This document shows, in pieces, positions 34,801-45,329 of a stretch of 64,000 nt of DNA. Origin of the DNA: Chaetoceros tenuissimus (lineage: Eukaryota; Bacillariophyta; Thalassiosirophyceae; Chaetocerotales; Chaetocerotaceae); NCBI GenBank assembly GCA_021927905.1, contig BLLK01000060.1, positions 407,219-471,218 of the forward strand, written 5' to 3'. Position 1 is the first letter of the stretch. Each line of letters starts with the position of its first letter. The position numbers were made by a program, and so were the translations under genes. The notes beneath the pieces were generated by a model. The model had not been told where the DNA came from. It ran no database searches and was given only the letters and a program-made list of their open reading frames with translations.

Positions 34801-36648
34801 AACCTCTTGTTCAAGCTTGCACCATCTACATTGGATCATTGTCTCACTGATGAAGCAGCACGTACTCGTCATTTGGAAGGTTCTACTGCACCAACAGGCA
34901 TTTGCTCAAGACCAGCAGACTTCCAGCTTACTGCAGAATCATGTGATCCAGAAAAGAGCGAAAGCAATGATTGTTTTGTCATCATGGGAGGACTATCAGT
35001 AGCAGTAGAGTCCAGCGCTGATGATGCAGCAAAGGACGCAGTGAAGGATCAGATTCTTGATGCTACCAAGTCGTTGATGGAGAATGATGAGCTTCTTGGC
35101 AGCAATGTAGCACCAGTGGAGAAGGTGAAGTTCCTTGGGGAGTATCCACCAACTGACAAAGTACTATGTCCAGGATCAGAAGATTGTAGCATCGATGTTG
35201 AAAGCGATACTGTTGTTCCAGTAATGTTCAAGTATTCGGTCGAGACACAGCCAGGTGCTGATATCAATGCACTTTTGCCTGAGCTCGAGGAGAACCTCTT
35301 GTTCAAGCTTGCACCATCTACATTGGATCATTGTCTCACTGATGAAGCAGCACGTACTCGTCATTTGGAAGGGTCTACTGCACCAACAGGCATTTGCTCA
35401 AGACCAGCAGACTTCCAGCTTACTGCAGAATCATGTGATCCAGAAAAGAGCGAAAGCAATGATTGTTTTGTCATCATGGGAGGACTATCAGTAGCAGTAG
35501 AGTCCGGCGCTGATGATGCAGCAAAGGACGCAGTGAAGGATCAGATTCTTGATGCTACCAAGTCGTTGATGGAGAATGATGAGCTTCTTGGCAGCAATGT
35601 AGCACCAGTGGAGAAGGTGAAGTTCCTTGGGGAGTATCCACCAACTGACAAAGTACTATGTCCAGGATCAGAAGACTGTAGCATCGATGTTGAAAGCGAT
35701 ACTGTTGTTCCAGTAATGTTCAAGTATTCGGTCGAGACACAGCCAGGTGCTGATATCAATGCACTTTTGCCTGAGCTCGAGGAGAACCTCTTGTTCAAGC
35801 TTGCACCATCTACATTGGATCATTGTCTTACTGATGAAGCAGCACGTACTCGTCATTTGGAAGGTTCTACTGCACCAACAGGCATTTGCTCAAGACCAGC
35901 AGACTTCCAGCTTACTGCAGAATCATGTGATCCAGAAAAGAGCGAAAGCAATGATTGTTTTGTCATCATGGGAGGACTATCAGTAGCAGTAGAGTCCGGC
36001 GCTGATGATGCAGCAAAGGACGCAGTGAAGGATCAGATTCTTGATGCTACCAAGTCGTTGATGGAGAATGATGAGCTTCTTGGCAGCAATGTAGCACCAG
36101 TGGAGAAGGTGAAGTTCCTTGAAGAAGTTGATGGTACCAAAATTATTGTTATCGTTGATCCTGGAATTAGTGCTGCAATTGATGACACTGGTGATGAAGA
36201 AAAACTATACGATGCAATGATTATTGGTGGAGCTTGTGCAGCTCTTCTTTTCCTTGTTCTTGCTTTTGTCATGTTCCGAAGAAAGAAAAACTATGTTGAT
36301 GTTGATGATGCTGCTGGTCTGGATATTATGCCTGGAGTGAATGGATCTTTTGTGGGTGCAGCAAGTTATGATCTTGGACGAGCTGCTACAAATATGGACG
36401 TTCATCATTGTACATCTCAAATGTGTACAAAGTGCTATCGCAGTCCTCCAACTACTTTCCTCAACACTGTCGTAAACGAGAATGGCAGATTTGCAAAAGA
36501 AAATGCAAATGTCTCCATTAGCCAAAGTGAATCAAATACATCTGACTTCCCTGATATTAATCAGTCAGAAAGTATGGACTCCGTCAAGACCATAGATTTC
36601 TTGGAAGACAACATGAAATTCTCCTGCAATCCTTTCGGCTTCCAATAA
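31887..36648 (+). CDS. Type-I membrane protein with eight tandem domains; frame broken in domain 3
   Basis: Exon 1 is 31887-32031; a 75-bp intron ends at 32106; the rest is one exon. Signal peptide (MILDKKLIWLLISILSYGVA), then DLWYINPCTGSIS as in the previous gene, a short Thr/Pro linker, and eight copies of a 164-residue domain. Each begins CPGSEDCSIDVESD, contains VMFKYSVETQPGADIN and GICSRPADFQL, and ends EKVKFLGE. After the eighth copy come a transmembrane helix (MIIGGACAALLFLVLAFVMF), a basic stop-transfer (RRKK) and a cytoplasmic tail ending in FGFQ. Copies 1-2 are in one frame (to a stop at 33242) and copies 4-8 in another (from about 33590). A 1-base loss near 33140 and a scrambled third copy with a net 14 extra bases separate them. 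Either the sequence is wrong here or the gene is interrupted. Its function is unknown; a repeated extracellular domain suggests adhesion or wall attachment. Confidence 0.8.
32202..36120 (+). repeat. Eight tandem 492-bp coding repeats
   Basis: Units begin (first base of the Cys codon of CPG) at 32202, 32694, 33185, 33691, 34183, 34675, 35167 and 35659. Spacing is 492 bases except for units 2 (491) and 3 (506); the eighth is cut at about 36120. Intact units differ at only a handful of positions, including at silent sites: AACATATTG versus AACCTCTTG, an occasional GGTTCT for GGGTCT. This level of identity indicates recent amplification or continuing homogenisation. Confidence 0.95.
33136..33600 (+). 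other. Indel-rich segment in repeat units 2-3
   Basis: Compared with the flanking near-identical units, this stretch carries many small insertions, deletions and substitutions within 460 bases. Examples are a deletion at GTGGAGAGTGG, a replaced TCTACTGCACC segment near 33390, a missing base near 33430, and several added purines at 33460-33590. It interrupts the reading frame twice. The pattern resembles uncorrected long-read sequence more than biological decay, but decay of one unit is possible. Confidence 0.6.
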
Positions 36649-37002
36649 TCCAATTTTACCCTACATTTCTACACATTTTTGTCATATAAGCTTACGATAC
36701 GAATACATGTATGTAAATAAAATAATATAAATTATGCAAAAGATATTCATATGCCCTTTGAAATTGAATTTTAAAAACTTTTACCTGGCTAGGTTCCTAT
36801 TCAAGTGGCTCGATTGAAGTACGTACTACTCTTGGGTTTGAATGATCGACCACGACCACTGAAACAGGCAGAAGAAGAAAACACATCATCTTTCCTCCAA
36901 TACATACTCTACTCTATCAAATTCAGCTATTGGATCGTATCCACTTCATTGTCTTTCCGATCAAGTCTTCAACTGAAATCGAGGAAATTGAGTTAAAAGA
37001 AT
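36649..37002. other. Intergenic, nothing recognised
   Basis: 354 bases between the repeat-domain gene and the YchF gene on the same strand. Short open frames lack protein character. Confidence 0.4.
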
Positions 37003-38454
37003 ATGAAATTCTCAATCAAGATGCTTTCTGTTACAACTTTCGCGGTTGCATCCATCCGTCAATGTGGAGCTTTTGTTTCAAAGTCATCCTTCACAAGGAC
37101 TTTCACTCCTACATCCAAGAGAGCTTATTCTTCAACTACCCTGAACATGAAGTTGCAAACTGCAATTGTAGGACTTCCAAATGTTGGAAAATCTACTCTT
37201 TTCAATGCTCTTACTGAGACACAGGGAGGTGAGTGCAATTATAGATTATGATGAGATGAAGCATGTACTGTAGACACATCGTAGTGAATGATGACTACAG
37301 GCACCAAGATGCGACTCCATGTATGTGACGTCTCGTTTGTTCTTCAAGTGATGTTTCTAGTAGTTTATTGTTTTTACTGTTATCATCGCAATAGACTCAT
37401 CTTCGTGTTCTAATTCTGACTTTGAATAATAATAGCCGAGGCTGCAAATTATCCGTTCTGTACAATCGAGCCAAATGTTGGAATTGTGTCTGTACCAGAT
37501 CCGAAGCTTGAGGTTCTCACCAAAATCAATAATTCGCAAAAGACTGTACCTACTGCATTGGAATTTGTAGATGTGGCTGGGCTTGTAAAAGGTGCATCCG
37601 CTGGAGAGGGTTTAGGAAATCAATTTCTTGCAACTATCCGTCAGTGTGATGCTATCGTTCATGTTGTACGTTGTTTCGAGGATGAGAATGTTATTCATGT
37701 AGATGGTTCTGTAGATCCAGTAAGAGATGCGGAGTTGATCAATCTTGAGTTGACATTTGCTGATTTAGCACAAGTTGAAAAGCGTTTGGAGAGAATTAAG
37801 AAGGAGTTGAAGTCCGGTAAGGCAACTCCAGAAGAGAAAAGTGCACTTGAAAAGGTTGCTGAGAAATTAAATAATGATGAACCTGCGAGAAATGCAGAAC
37901 TTGATGAAGCAGAAGAGCTTGCTATCAAATCTCTTGGGCTTTTGACCAGAAAGAAGATGATCTATGCTGCAAATGTAGCAGATTCTGATCTTGCAGAGGG
38001 AAATGAAATGGTTGAGAGATTGAGATCAATGGCTGAAAAGGAGGGGGCTAATGTTGTCATTGTAAGCGCACAAGTAGAGGCTGAACTAGTAGAATTGGAA
38101 GCTGAAGATAGAAATGACTTCCTTGAGTCCTTAGGTGTAACTATCGATGACTGTGGACTTCGTGCATTGGTCAGAGAGGCATACGACATTCTTAATTTGC
38201 AGACTTATTATACATCAGGAGAAACTGAGACCCGTGCATGGACTATCAAGAAGGGATGGACTGCACCAAAAGCAGCTGGAGTTATTCATGGTGACTTTGA
38301 ACGTGGTTTCATTCGTGCAGAAACCATGTCTTATGAAGATTTGGTTGAATGCGGAAGTGAAACAGAAGCAAAAAGCAAAGGACTTCTTAGAAGTGAAGGA
38401 AAGGACTATGTTGTTCAAGAAGGTGATGTAATTTTGTTCCGTTTCAATGTATAA
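37003..38454 (+). CDS. YchF/OLA1-type P-loop NTPase, organelle-targeted
   Basis: Two exons, 37003-37228 and 37436-38454 (207-bp intron), 414 residues. The family binds ribosomes and hydrolyses ATP or GTP. Walker A is GLPNVGKSTLFNAL, the switch/Walker B region is FVDVAGLVKGASAGEGLGNQF, and the nucleotide-specificity position reads AANVADSD instead of NKxD, as expected for YchF proteins that favour ATP. A coiled-coil insert follows (LEKVAEKLNNDEPARN). The C-terminal TGS domain contains TYYTSGETETRAWTIKKG and HGDFERGFIRAE. The splice joins TETQG to AEAANYPFCTIEPNVG correctly. The ~50-residue N-terminus is absent from cytosolic YchF: a hydrophobic start, then CGAF-VS, an ASAF-like site, and Ser/Thr/Arg-rich sequence. 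This makes it a plastid bacterial-type copy rather than cytosolic OLA1. Confidence 0.93.
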
Positions 38455-38541
38455 AGTAATATGGAATTATGAATTAAAGTCGCTACAAAGTATACTGATT
38501 ATGGTCTGGAACACATACCTAGCTTATAGAACTTGAGACTT

Positions 38542-40160
38542 TTATTTATTCAAGTCAGGAGGATGCTTCCATCCACCTACTCCACCACTGTTATCGGAAG
38601 CATTCTGTGTTGCTGGAATATCGACTTTTGATGCGTTCATAGCCTTCTCATCCTTATTCTCAAATCGCTTCTCAACAGCCCAGAGTCCTAATGCTGGGTT
38701 GCTAATAAAATAAATTTCTTCCTCCTTTCCATTTACATTGACTTTATTCCAACCATCTTTCAATGAGGATACATTGTATTCTTGTTCAACCTTTTTCAAG
38801 TCGTCATATTTGAATCCAACCCCCTCTACTTCTTCTTTTGTCAAATGACCTGGACAGTAAGTGATTGAAAATCGTCCTTCAGAGCTTCCATGAATTAGAT
38901 GCGCAACTGCAGATAAATTTTCTTTCAACTCTTGGTTTTCCTTCATGGCTTTTAGAATCGCAGGTGTTCCAATATAACCATATGCTCTAATAAGCTTATC
39001 AATTTCCTTGTCTTCACCAAAAGATTTCACTCCTGGTGCCAAAACAATTAACTCCCCATCATCTGCGATGCACATTCTCGAGCGATAGATACTCTTGTTT
39101 CCTAACCATGTGGAATGAAATTCATCTTCATCCAAGTGCACAATCACTTTCTTTGGCTCTCTATCCAGCATTGTAAAATTAACCTTTAGACTCAAATCAC
39201 ATGCCAGGTTGTAGCACTCAATATCATTACCGATATAGAACCCCTTCATTTCGAGATCTCCCGTGTCTTTGTTTGTTCCCATCACTGTCAAAATGTACCA
39301 CAAATCAAGTTCCTTTTGCAAAAAGTTTTCACTAGCATAATTTAAAATAGATCTGAGAGGATTATTTGCTCTACCCATCATGTTTTCCATTCCATGTACT
39401 GCTCCAATAAAGTGAGACAGATTGATTGCCTCTACACCACCTACACCCACGAAAAGATTCTTACTGAAAAAGAGAATAAGTTAGAACAAAAAGCAAACTG
39501 ATATTTCATACATGGAATACTGCCTACATACTTGAAGTTTGCCATTCCCATTACTTCGTGAGGTACCACTTGTCCAATTGACAAAATCAAAGATTTATGT
39601 GCGTGTTTCTCGGTATCATGATTTCTTCTCGACCATACATGCTTATTCAATTGAGCAGGCCAAGGTTCGGATACCATTCCATTTGTCGCTTCTTCAACAA
39701 GCTCCTTTGGTGCATAACCAATATGTTCAACATCATTTCTCCAATCATGTACAAGAAAGGCATCTTTCTTTTCCGCGAGCTTTGTACCAAACATTTTTTC
39801 AATTTGTGTGTCAGTCATGGGATAATGCGTTCCAAGTGCAGGTAGAATTGTAATGTTGGGAGAATATGTACTAGATTCCATCTTTTGCTTCTTGGCATCT
39901 GGGCAGTCAGAAGAATCGGTTTCGTCATGAGTCTCCTTCTCAACAAAGTTGTAATATTCACATATAAATTTGGAGATTTTCCCTGCTTGTGAATGGAATC
40001 TAGTATAGTCAGGAGGAAGAAGCATGACGTCTTCTCTTGGACCGAGAGTATCCAAGAAGGAAAACAAACTTGTTTTGATTTCGTCATCAGTGAGTTTGGT
40101 ATCTTCTGATCCAATACTGCAATAGAGAGATGGTAAGTTGATGGGTTTATCGTTGCTCAT
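38542..40160 (-). CDS. LarA-like (DUF2088) protein, lactate-racemase superfamily
   Basis: Two exons, 40160-39532 and 39463-38542 (68-bp intron), 516 residues. LarA racemases use a nickel-pincer nucleotide cofactor. Blocks matching the family are LLPPDYTRFHS (substrate/cofactor Asp and Arg), PALGTHYPMT (His), FLVHDWRND (His) and the region NKNLFVGVGGVEAINLSHF, where the splice creates the Lys that lies where the cofactor-bound Lys is expected. The C-terminal domain includes LIVLAPGVKSFGED and RFSITYCPGHLTKEE. No signal peptide is present, so a cytosolic location is expected. Whether it acts on lactate or another 2-hydroxy acid cannot be told. The family is mainly prokaryotic, so transfer is plausible. 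Convergent with YchF, 87 bases between stops. Confidence 0.85.
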
Positions 40161-40586
40161 AACGTATTGTTGGTATATTTATATTTATATAGGGTATCCT
40201 ATTTATAATATGTATATGAAATGTATATGAATATGGAAAGTGTGAACTGGATACTGGATACTGGATAGTATTGGATGGATGATGGATGTGTGATGTTGGG
40301 TTCTCAAAGAAGAAGCAACTGCAAAAATGTGTGTCAAAGGGCAACCTAGAGCCACACTTACAAAACTATCCGGCCTCTAATACGACAATAATTGAATTTT
40401 TTGCATCAATCTAAATACAATCCTTCCAAATATTCAACGAAGTAGACTATTCAGGTCTAATTTAGAAAGGAAAGGTGAAAGAATATGGAGGGATAAATTA
40501 AGTGAGCAAAAGGTAGGATCTACAAAGCCATCACTTTAAACTTGCTTATACTTTATGCGCAAATGACGCGAAACGTTGCAAGAGCA
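40161..40586. other. Intergenic upstream of LarA-like gene and tRNA-Asp
   Basis: 426 bases. Contains short degenerate direct repeats (ATATGAAATGT; GGATACTGGATACTGGAT and GGATGGATGATGGATG near 40250-40290). No gene. Confidence 0.4.
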
Positions 40587-40658
40587 TCCGTCATAGTATA
40601 GTGGCTAGTATCCCCGCCTGTCACGCGGGAGACCAGGGTTCGATTCCCTGTGACGGAG
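40587..40658 (+). tRNA. tRNA-Asp (anticodon GTC)
   Basis: A 72-base cloverleaf without intron. The acceptor stem TCCGTCA pairs perfectly with TGACGGA, leaving discriminator G. The anticodon stem CCCGC/GCGGG encloses loop CTGTCAC, giving anticodon GTC (read GUC), Asp. The T arm is CAGGG-TTCGATT-CCCTG with a standard B box. A TTTT at 40666-40669 is a plausible RNA polymerase III terminator. The CCA end is not encoded, as usual for a nuclear gene. Confidence 0.96.
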
Positions 40659-41047
40659 AAAAGTGTTTTGCTTTCATTTTGGTTTTATATGATCAATATC
40701 TGTTCGGAGAGGCAGATACTTTTTTTTTCGTAAAATTGGAATCTAAGTATCTTATGTTCTACTATGAATTAAAATACATGCGTACATTGTTGGAATTTTC
40801 CTTTTTAAAGTTTTCTATAATATTCAACTTCTGCTGTTTTCGTTCCGATAGATTGCTGGTGAAAAGAAGAAGCGAGATTCCTATTTTCAATGACTGGTGT
40901 GAGACTTTTGGTTTACCAAGTTAAACCTACTTCTGTCGCTTTGTATTCCATTCATTTTTCAAAAAGGGCTAAAAGATAAGACCCATCATGTGGTTATGAT
41001 TTTCGTTTCAGATGCTTTGAATCAATCCATCATCTCGCTAGGAGGAA
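40659..41047. other. Intergenic after tRNA-Asp, nothing recognised
   Basis: 389 AT-rich bases. A + strand open frame crossing the tRNA has no protein character. Confidence 0.4.
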
Positions 41048-42148
41048 TCACTTCATTTGCACTGCATCATTTTTCTTCTGAAGTCGATCATACAAAACTA
41101 TACTTCCTGCCACAGCAACATTATAGCTTGAATAGTTTTCACAATCCAAAGAAACAATTTCATGACAAGATTGAAGAATAGACTTTGGTAAACCTGCATC
41201 TTCTGATCCCAAGATGTATATACAGTTCTGCGGATGCTTGAAATCCTTCAAAGGTGTCCCACCCATTTCAACAGCAACCAATTTTGCATTTCTCGGAGAA
41301 AATTTCAGAAAAGACTCATAGTCCTCGAATTCAAACAATGGCACTCTTGTGTGAGCCTTGACTGTATCAGCGCTTTGCGTCTTGTACCGCTGTCCTACTG
41401 TAAAAAGGAATGATACGCCCAATTGATATGCTGATCTAAGTAAAGTACCTACATTCTCTTTTGTCTTTCCATTTACAATACCGACCCCAAAGTATCCAAG
41501 CTCTGGTGATAGCTTTCCTGACGGCTTTGACATTGATTCCGCAAGCAGTGCTCCTTGATCATAAGCACTTGTTTTTGACAGCCATTCTTTACGTAATACC
41601 TCCTCGTCATCTTGTTGTAAAGGACGTCGAAACAACTTTACATCTATCCGATTAGTAGGCTGTTCACCATTGCTGCATTCTTCAACATCATTCTTTGATG
41701 GAATTGGAAATTCCAATCCTCTATCTACACCATCTTTTTCTAATGGAAACCAACCACCTTGACTCAATTTTGACTCATAAACGGCTGGATAAAACCTGTC
41801 TAAATCTACACCATCCATTCTCAAAGCATCACAAATTTGCAATCCAGATATTGTGGATGTATTTTCTTCGAGGGATAATAAACATATGCGACCATTTGAT
41901 ATAGCCATTCCATCGTACATATATCTAATAATAATGTCTTCTGGATCAATTTCTGGACTAATGGGCAAACCTGCTAAGCGTTTCCTCTCATACAACACGA
42001 AATGAGACTTGCAAGGTACTTTTTCATGGATCGAGTCGTTGCTTCTTTTAAGATTTTGATTATTCAAATGAAGCAATCCAGAAGTCTGAAACCCATTTGC
42101 CAATGCAACTATTTTTACAATGAATAATAGTAAAATACAAAACTTCAT
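41048..42148 (-). CDS. SpoU/TrmH-family RNA 2'-O-methyltransferase, organelle-targeted
   Basis: 366 residues from the ATG at 42148. Upstream in-frame Met codons exist, but this one begins a clean signal peptide (MKFCILLLFIVKIVALANGF), followed by an ASAF-like NGF-QTS. The catalytic SPOUT domain is at the C-terminus: motif 1 ENVGTLLRSAYQLG, motif 2 YILGSEDAGLPKSI, motif 3 SYNVAVAGSIVLYDRL, which form the trefoil knot that binds S-adenosylmethionine. The ~190 residues before it are not recognised. A plastid rRNA or tRNA is the likely substrate, inferred from the presequence; the modified nucleotide is not predictable. Confidence 0.9.
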   Translation of the reverse strand: MKFCILLLFIVKIVALANGFQTSGLLHLNNQNLKRSNDSIHEKVPCKSHFVLYERKRLAGLPISPEIDPEDIIIRYMYDGMAISNGRICLLSLEENTSTISGLQICDALRMDGVDLDRFYPAVYESKLSQGGWFPLEKDGVDRGLEFPIPSKNDVEECSNGEQPTNRIDVKLFRRPLQQDDEEVLRKEWLSKTSAYDQGALLAESMSKPSGKLSPELGYFGVGIVNGKTKENVGTLLRSAYQLGVSFLFTVGQRYKTQSADTVKAHTRVPLFEFEDYESFLKFSPRNAKLVAVEMGGTPLKDFKHPQNCIYILGSEDAGLPKSILQSCHEIVSLDCENYSSYNVAVAGSIVLYDRLQKKNDAVQMK

Positions 42149-42464
42149 GCTTATGGCAGTGTTCTGTATGATGTAATACATAGATATTGACGATGCCAAA
42201 GATGAAGTATACCTTATCTATATCCATTAATAGATGGTGGTGACACTAGTAGTACACCGTACGTAGAGTAGAATGTAGACATCGATCTCAACAGAGATGT
42301 CATAACGATTGGTATCTTGGCAAAGAAGAATGAATTTGACAAAAAGGGACTAAAATGAAACCAAACCACGACTCGGAGTACAACTGGCTCTGTGGCTAGG
42401 GTCAACAACAACGTGCTCAACTAAAACAGCACCACACACAACGAGCAGATTGAAGATCTTGAGG
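42149..42464. promoter_or_regulatory. Divergent region, SpoU methylase / NDR kinase
   Basis: 316 bases between divergent starts. No element recognised. Confidence 0.3.
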
Positions 42465-44557
42465 ATGAAACTATTCAAACGAACCAAACAACAGCAAAGG
42501 ACGCAGGCTTCTAACAATAGTTCAAGTCCACATAGTAAGCCGCCCCTCTCACCAGCCCGAAAAGTAAAGCATTTATCACCACCACCTCTAGAGGCTACTT
42601 CTTCTTACGATACTGACACATCTAGTGAAAAATCTCCAAATCGTCATTCTTCCAAGAATCAGTCATTTACAAAAAGCAGCAACAGCAACATGAGACCACT
42701 TGGTAGCAGAAGAGCAGACCGTGTATCACACAGGGGTCGTCCAGAGCATGGAATAGAGGTGGCAGATAAAGATATGCAAGAGAGAGCTCAGAGAGCTAAA
42801 GAACTTTTGTCTCAACGCTACAAAGGTTTAAAGACAGAACAGGTATGTATAGAAAATAGAACCCTAATACGATTCTCATTGCTCGCCAAAATTTCCGCTA
42901 ACCTTTTGACTATTTTGACTCCTCTCCCAGGAAGAGAAATTCAACCGAAAGATGCAACTAGAAAGAAAGATGATTGGACTGTCTGAAGAAAAGAAGAAGG
43001 AGTACAGAGCAAAACTAGAGAATGAAGAAGTGCAATGCTCGAAAGAAGCTCGTAAATTAGTCACTACTGCAGATTTTGAATCACTAGCTGTTATTGGACG
43101 TGGAGCATTTGGGGAAGTAAGGCTTGTGAGAAAGAAACCAAGTAAGCGTGATGCATCCTCTTCCGAAAGCCAAATCTACGCACTCAAGTCTATGAAGAAG
43201 GAAATGATGGTTCGGAAGAATCAAGTACTTCATGTCAAAGCGGAGAGAGATGCTTTGGCTACAGCAGATGAAAGTAATAGATGGTTGACTGGTTTGTATT
43301 ATTCTTTTACCGACGAATCGCATCTATATATGGTGATGGAATTTTTGCCAGGTGGTGATCTCATGTCACTGCTTATCAAGGAAGATACCTTCTCCGAAGA
43401 AGTGACCAAGTTTCTCATGGCGGAAGCTGCCCAAGCTATTTCAAGTGTCCACGCAGTAAGTATGGCTCATAATGATTGCTTTCATCAATTTGAACAGTAA
43501 ACGCTGACATTGCTTTCCCTCTTTCAGCTTGGTTACATTCATAGAGATATCAAACCAGATAATATGCTTCTCGATAACAGAGGGCATTTGAAGCTGACTG
43601 ACCTTGGACTGTGCAAAAAAGTAGGCGAAGCTAGTCCTTCTGATCATCCTGAAGTGGTTCTTGATGTGCTAAAGAAACAAATATCCATGGAAACAGATCT
43701 ACCTCAAGATTCAAACATGGAATTGAATGGAAAACCTGCAATATTTAATGATCCAAAGGCTAGAAGAGAGATGGCTGTCAGTACCGTTGGAACTCCTGAC
43801 TATATTGGTAAGTTCGTCTCAGATTCTTTTGTTTGACATCTATCTCTGTTCTCTTTTGTTTTGTGTTGTTTTGTAACTTCATCAAAAGTAATTTCCTTCC
43901 GCAATGATATTCTGACCTTTTCTTCTTTTCTCTTTAAAATCGAAAATAGCTCCGGAGGTATTGGCTTCCCAAAACGGACAATCGGGATACTCCTACACAT
44001 GTGCAGCAGATTGGTGGTCTCTGGGAGTCATCATGTATGAATGTCTAGTTGGATATACCCCATTTTATGCAGATGATCCTGTTTCAACTTGTAGAAAAAT
44101 CCTTAAATGGCAGCACAACTTGAGTATTCCTCCTGAGATCAAGGCGAAACTTTCGCATGAATGTATTTCATTCCTTTCTCGTCTCCTTTGTAACCCAAAG
44201 GAGAGAATAGGAAGTTCGATGAATGGAACAGAGTACAAGAATGGATTTGTAGAAATTGTTCAGCATCCTTGGTTCGCGGACTTTGATTGGGATGGAATTC
44301 ATGATCGTGATGGGCCAATTTTACCTTCAGGAGCCCATGATTTCGAAATTGCTTTAGGAGAACTAAAGACATGTCCAAAGACAGATCCTAGATTTCAGCA
44401 TTTAGTCAGTATTGCTACTCAAAACTTTGATACATTTGAAGATTTTGGAAGCAACCTTGACTCCAATGGAGAAAAGAAGAGAATTGAAAAGGCAAATCTC
44501 GACCAATTTTACGATTATCATTATAGACGAACTAGGAAACCAACCATTAATTTGTAA
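42465..44557 (+). CDS. NDR/LATS-type AGC protein kinase
   Basis: Four exons, 42465-42842, 42931-43455, 43528-43807 and 43950-44557, 596 residues. NDR kinases act with MOB co-activators downstream of Hippo-like kinases. The Ser/Pro/Lys-rich N-terminus is followed by a basic helical segment ([20 protein letters not shown]), the usual MOB-binding region. Kinase motifs: [31 protein letters not shown], and LTDLGLCKK, where the usual DFG reads DLG. A ~60-residue insert precedes the activation loop ([15 protein letters not shown]), as in NDR kinases. The splice at G-APEV is confirmed by the motif. Near the C-terminus the hydrophobic motif reads FYDYHYRR, with His where the phosphorylated Thr is expected. 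The first in-frame ATG is used. Confidence 0.92.
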
Positions 44558-45329
44558 AATCTAAAAATCTTTTCATTTTGAAAGAAGGATATGAGAATAA
44601 GTAAAGTATTTTCATCGTTCGCAATGAGATGATTAAATTGAAAGGTGTTGTGTAGACTAGCGTACTCGTACGTAGCTAGCTACCAATCTTTTCAAGTCGG
44701 TAGGTCCAAAATAGCCTAATTCTTTTTTTAAAACGACTTTCCTTGACATGAACTTCATCAACTTCAACTTCTTCCAAAACGAACAAGAAACGTGTTGTTC
44801 TTCCAAAAGAAAAGTTCTGTCTTATGTCTGATTTTTAGTAAATGAGTAAGAGTGTTTGCTTGACACCTGAAAGTGTTCGCTTATACCTTTCAATAGTGTA
44901 CTCTAATTACATTCAAACATTTTCATTTGGATTCATCATCCTCTACTACATAGAATACATTGTGAGCATAGGGTCTATCTTTGATAGAATCCTCATTTTT
45001 CGCTAAGGCATCATCTATTCTTTTCTTTTCTTTCACAAGAGGTTCAAAGCATTATTGGTAAGAAGTCAGGAATTGTCGTGAAAGCAGCAACCTATCATAG
45101 CTTATGTTATTGCTTTTGTAAATCTCTGAAAAAAAGGTTGCATAGCAACCACATTGACGAGAAAAGAACTTGTATGAATTGCTCAATTTCAATTGAACTT
45201 TATGAGAAAGCTACTGACACCAAATATTCTGCCTTTCCAAAACTTGTGTCGGCATTTGAAATCACCTAGTGCTTATCACTGAATACATATAATTCTACAA
45301 TACATCTACATTATTAAAGCCCCAAAGAG
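44558..45329. other. Intergenic, nothing recognised
   Basis: 772 bases. A 63-codon + frame at 45078-45269 is present but has no recognisable protein character and probably lies in the 5' region of the next gene. Confidence 0.4.

Noticed and set aside
32159-35986. Repeated 60-91-codon frames on both strands within the 492-bp units
   Set aside because: They recur identically in every unit as shadows of the domain-coding frame.
40601-40924. 107-codon + frame overlapping tRNA-Asp
   Set aside because: It starts inside the tRNA at a non-convincing codon and has no protein-like composition.
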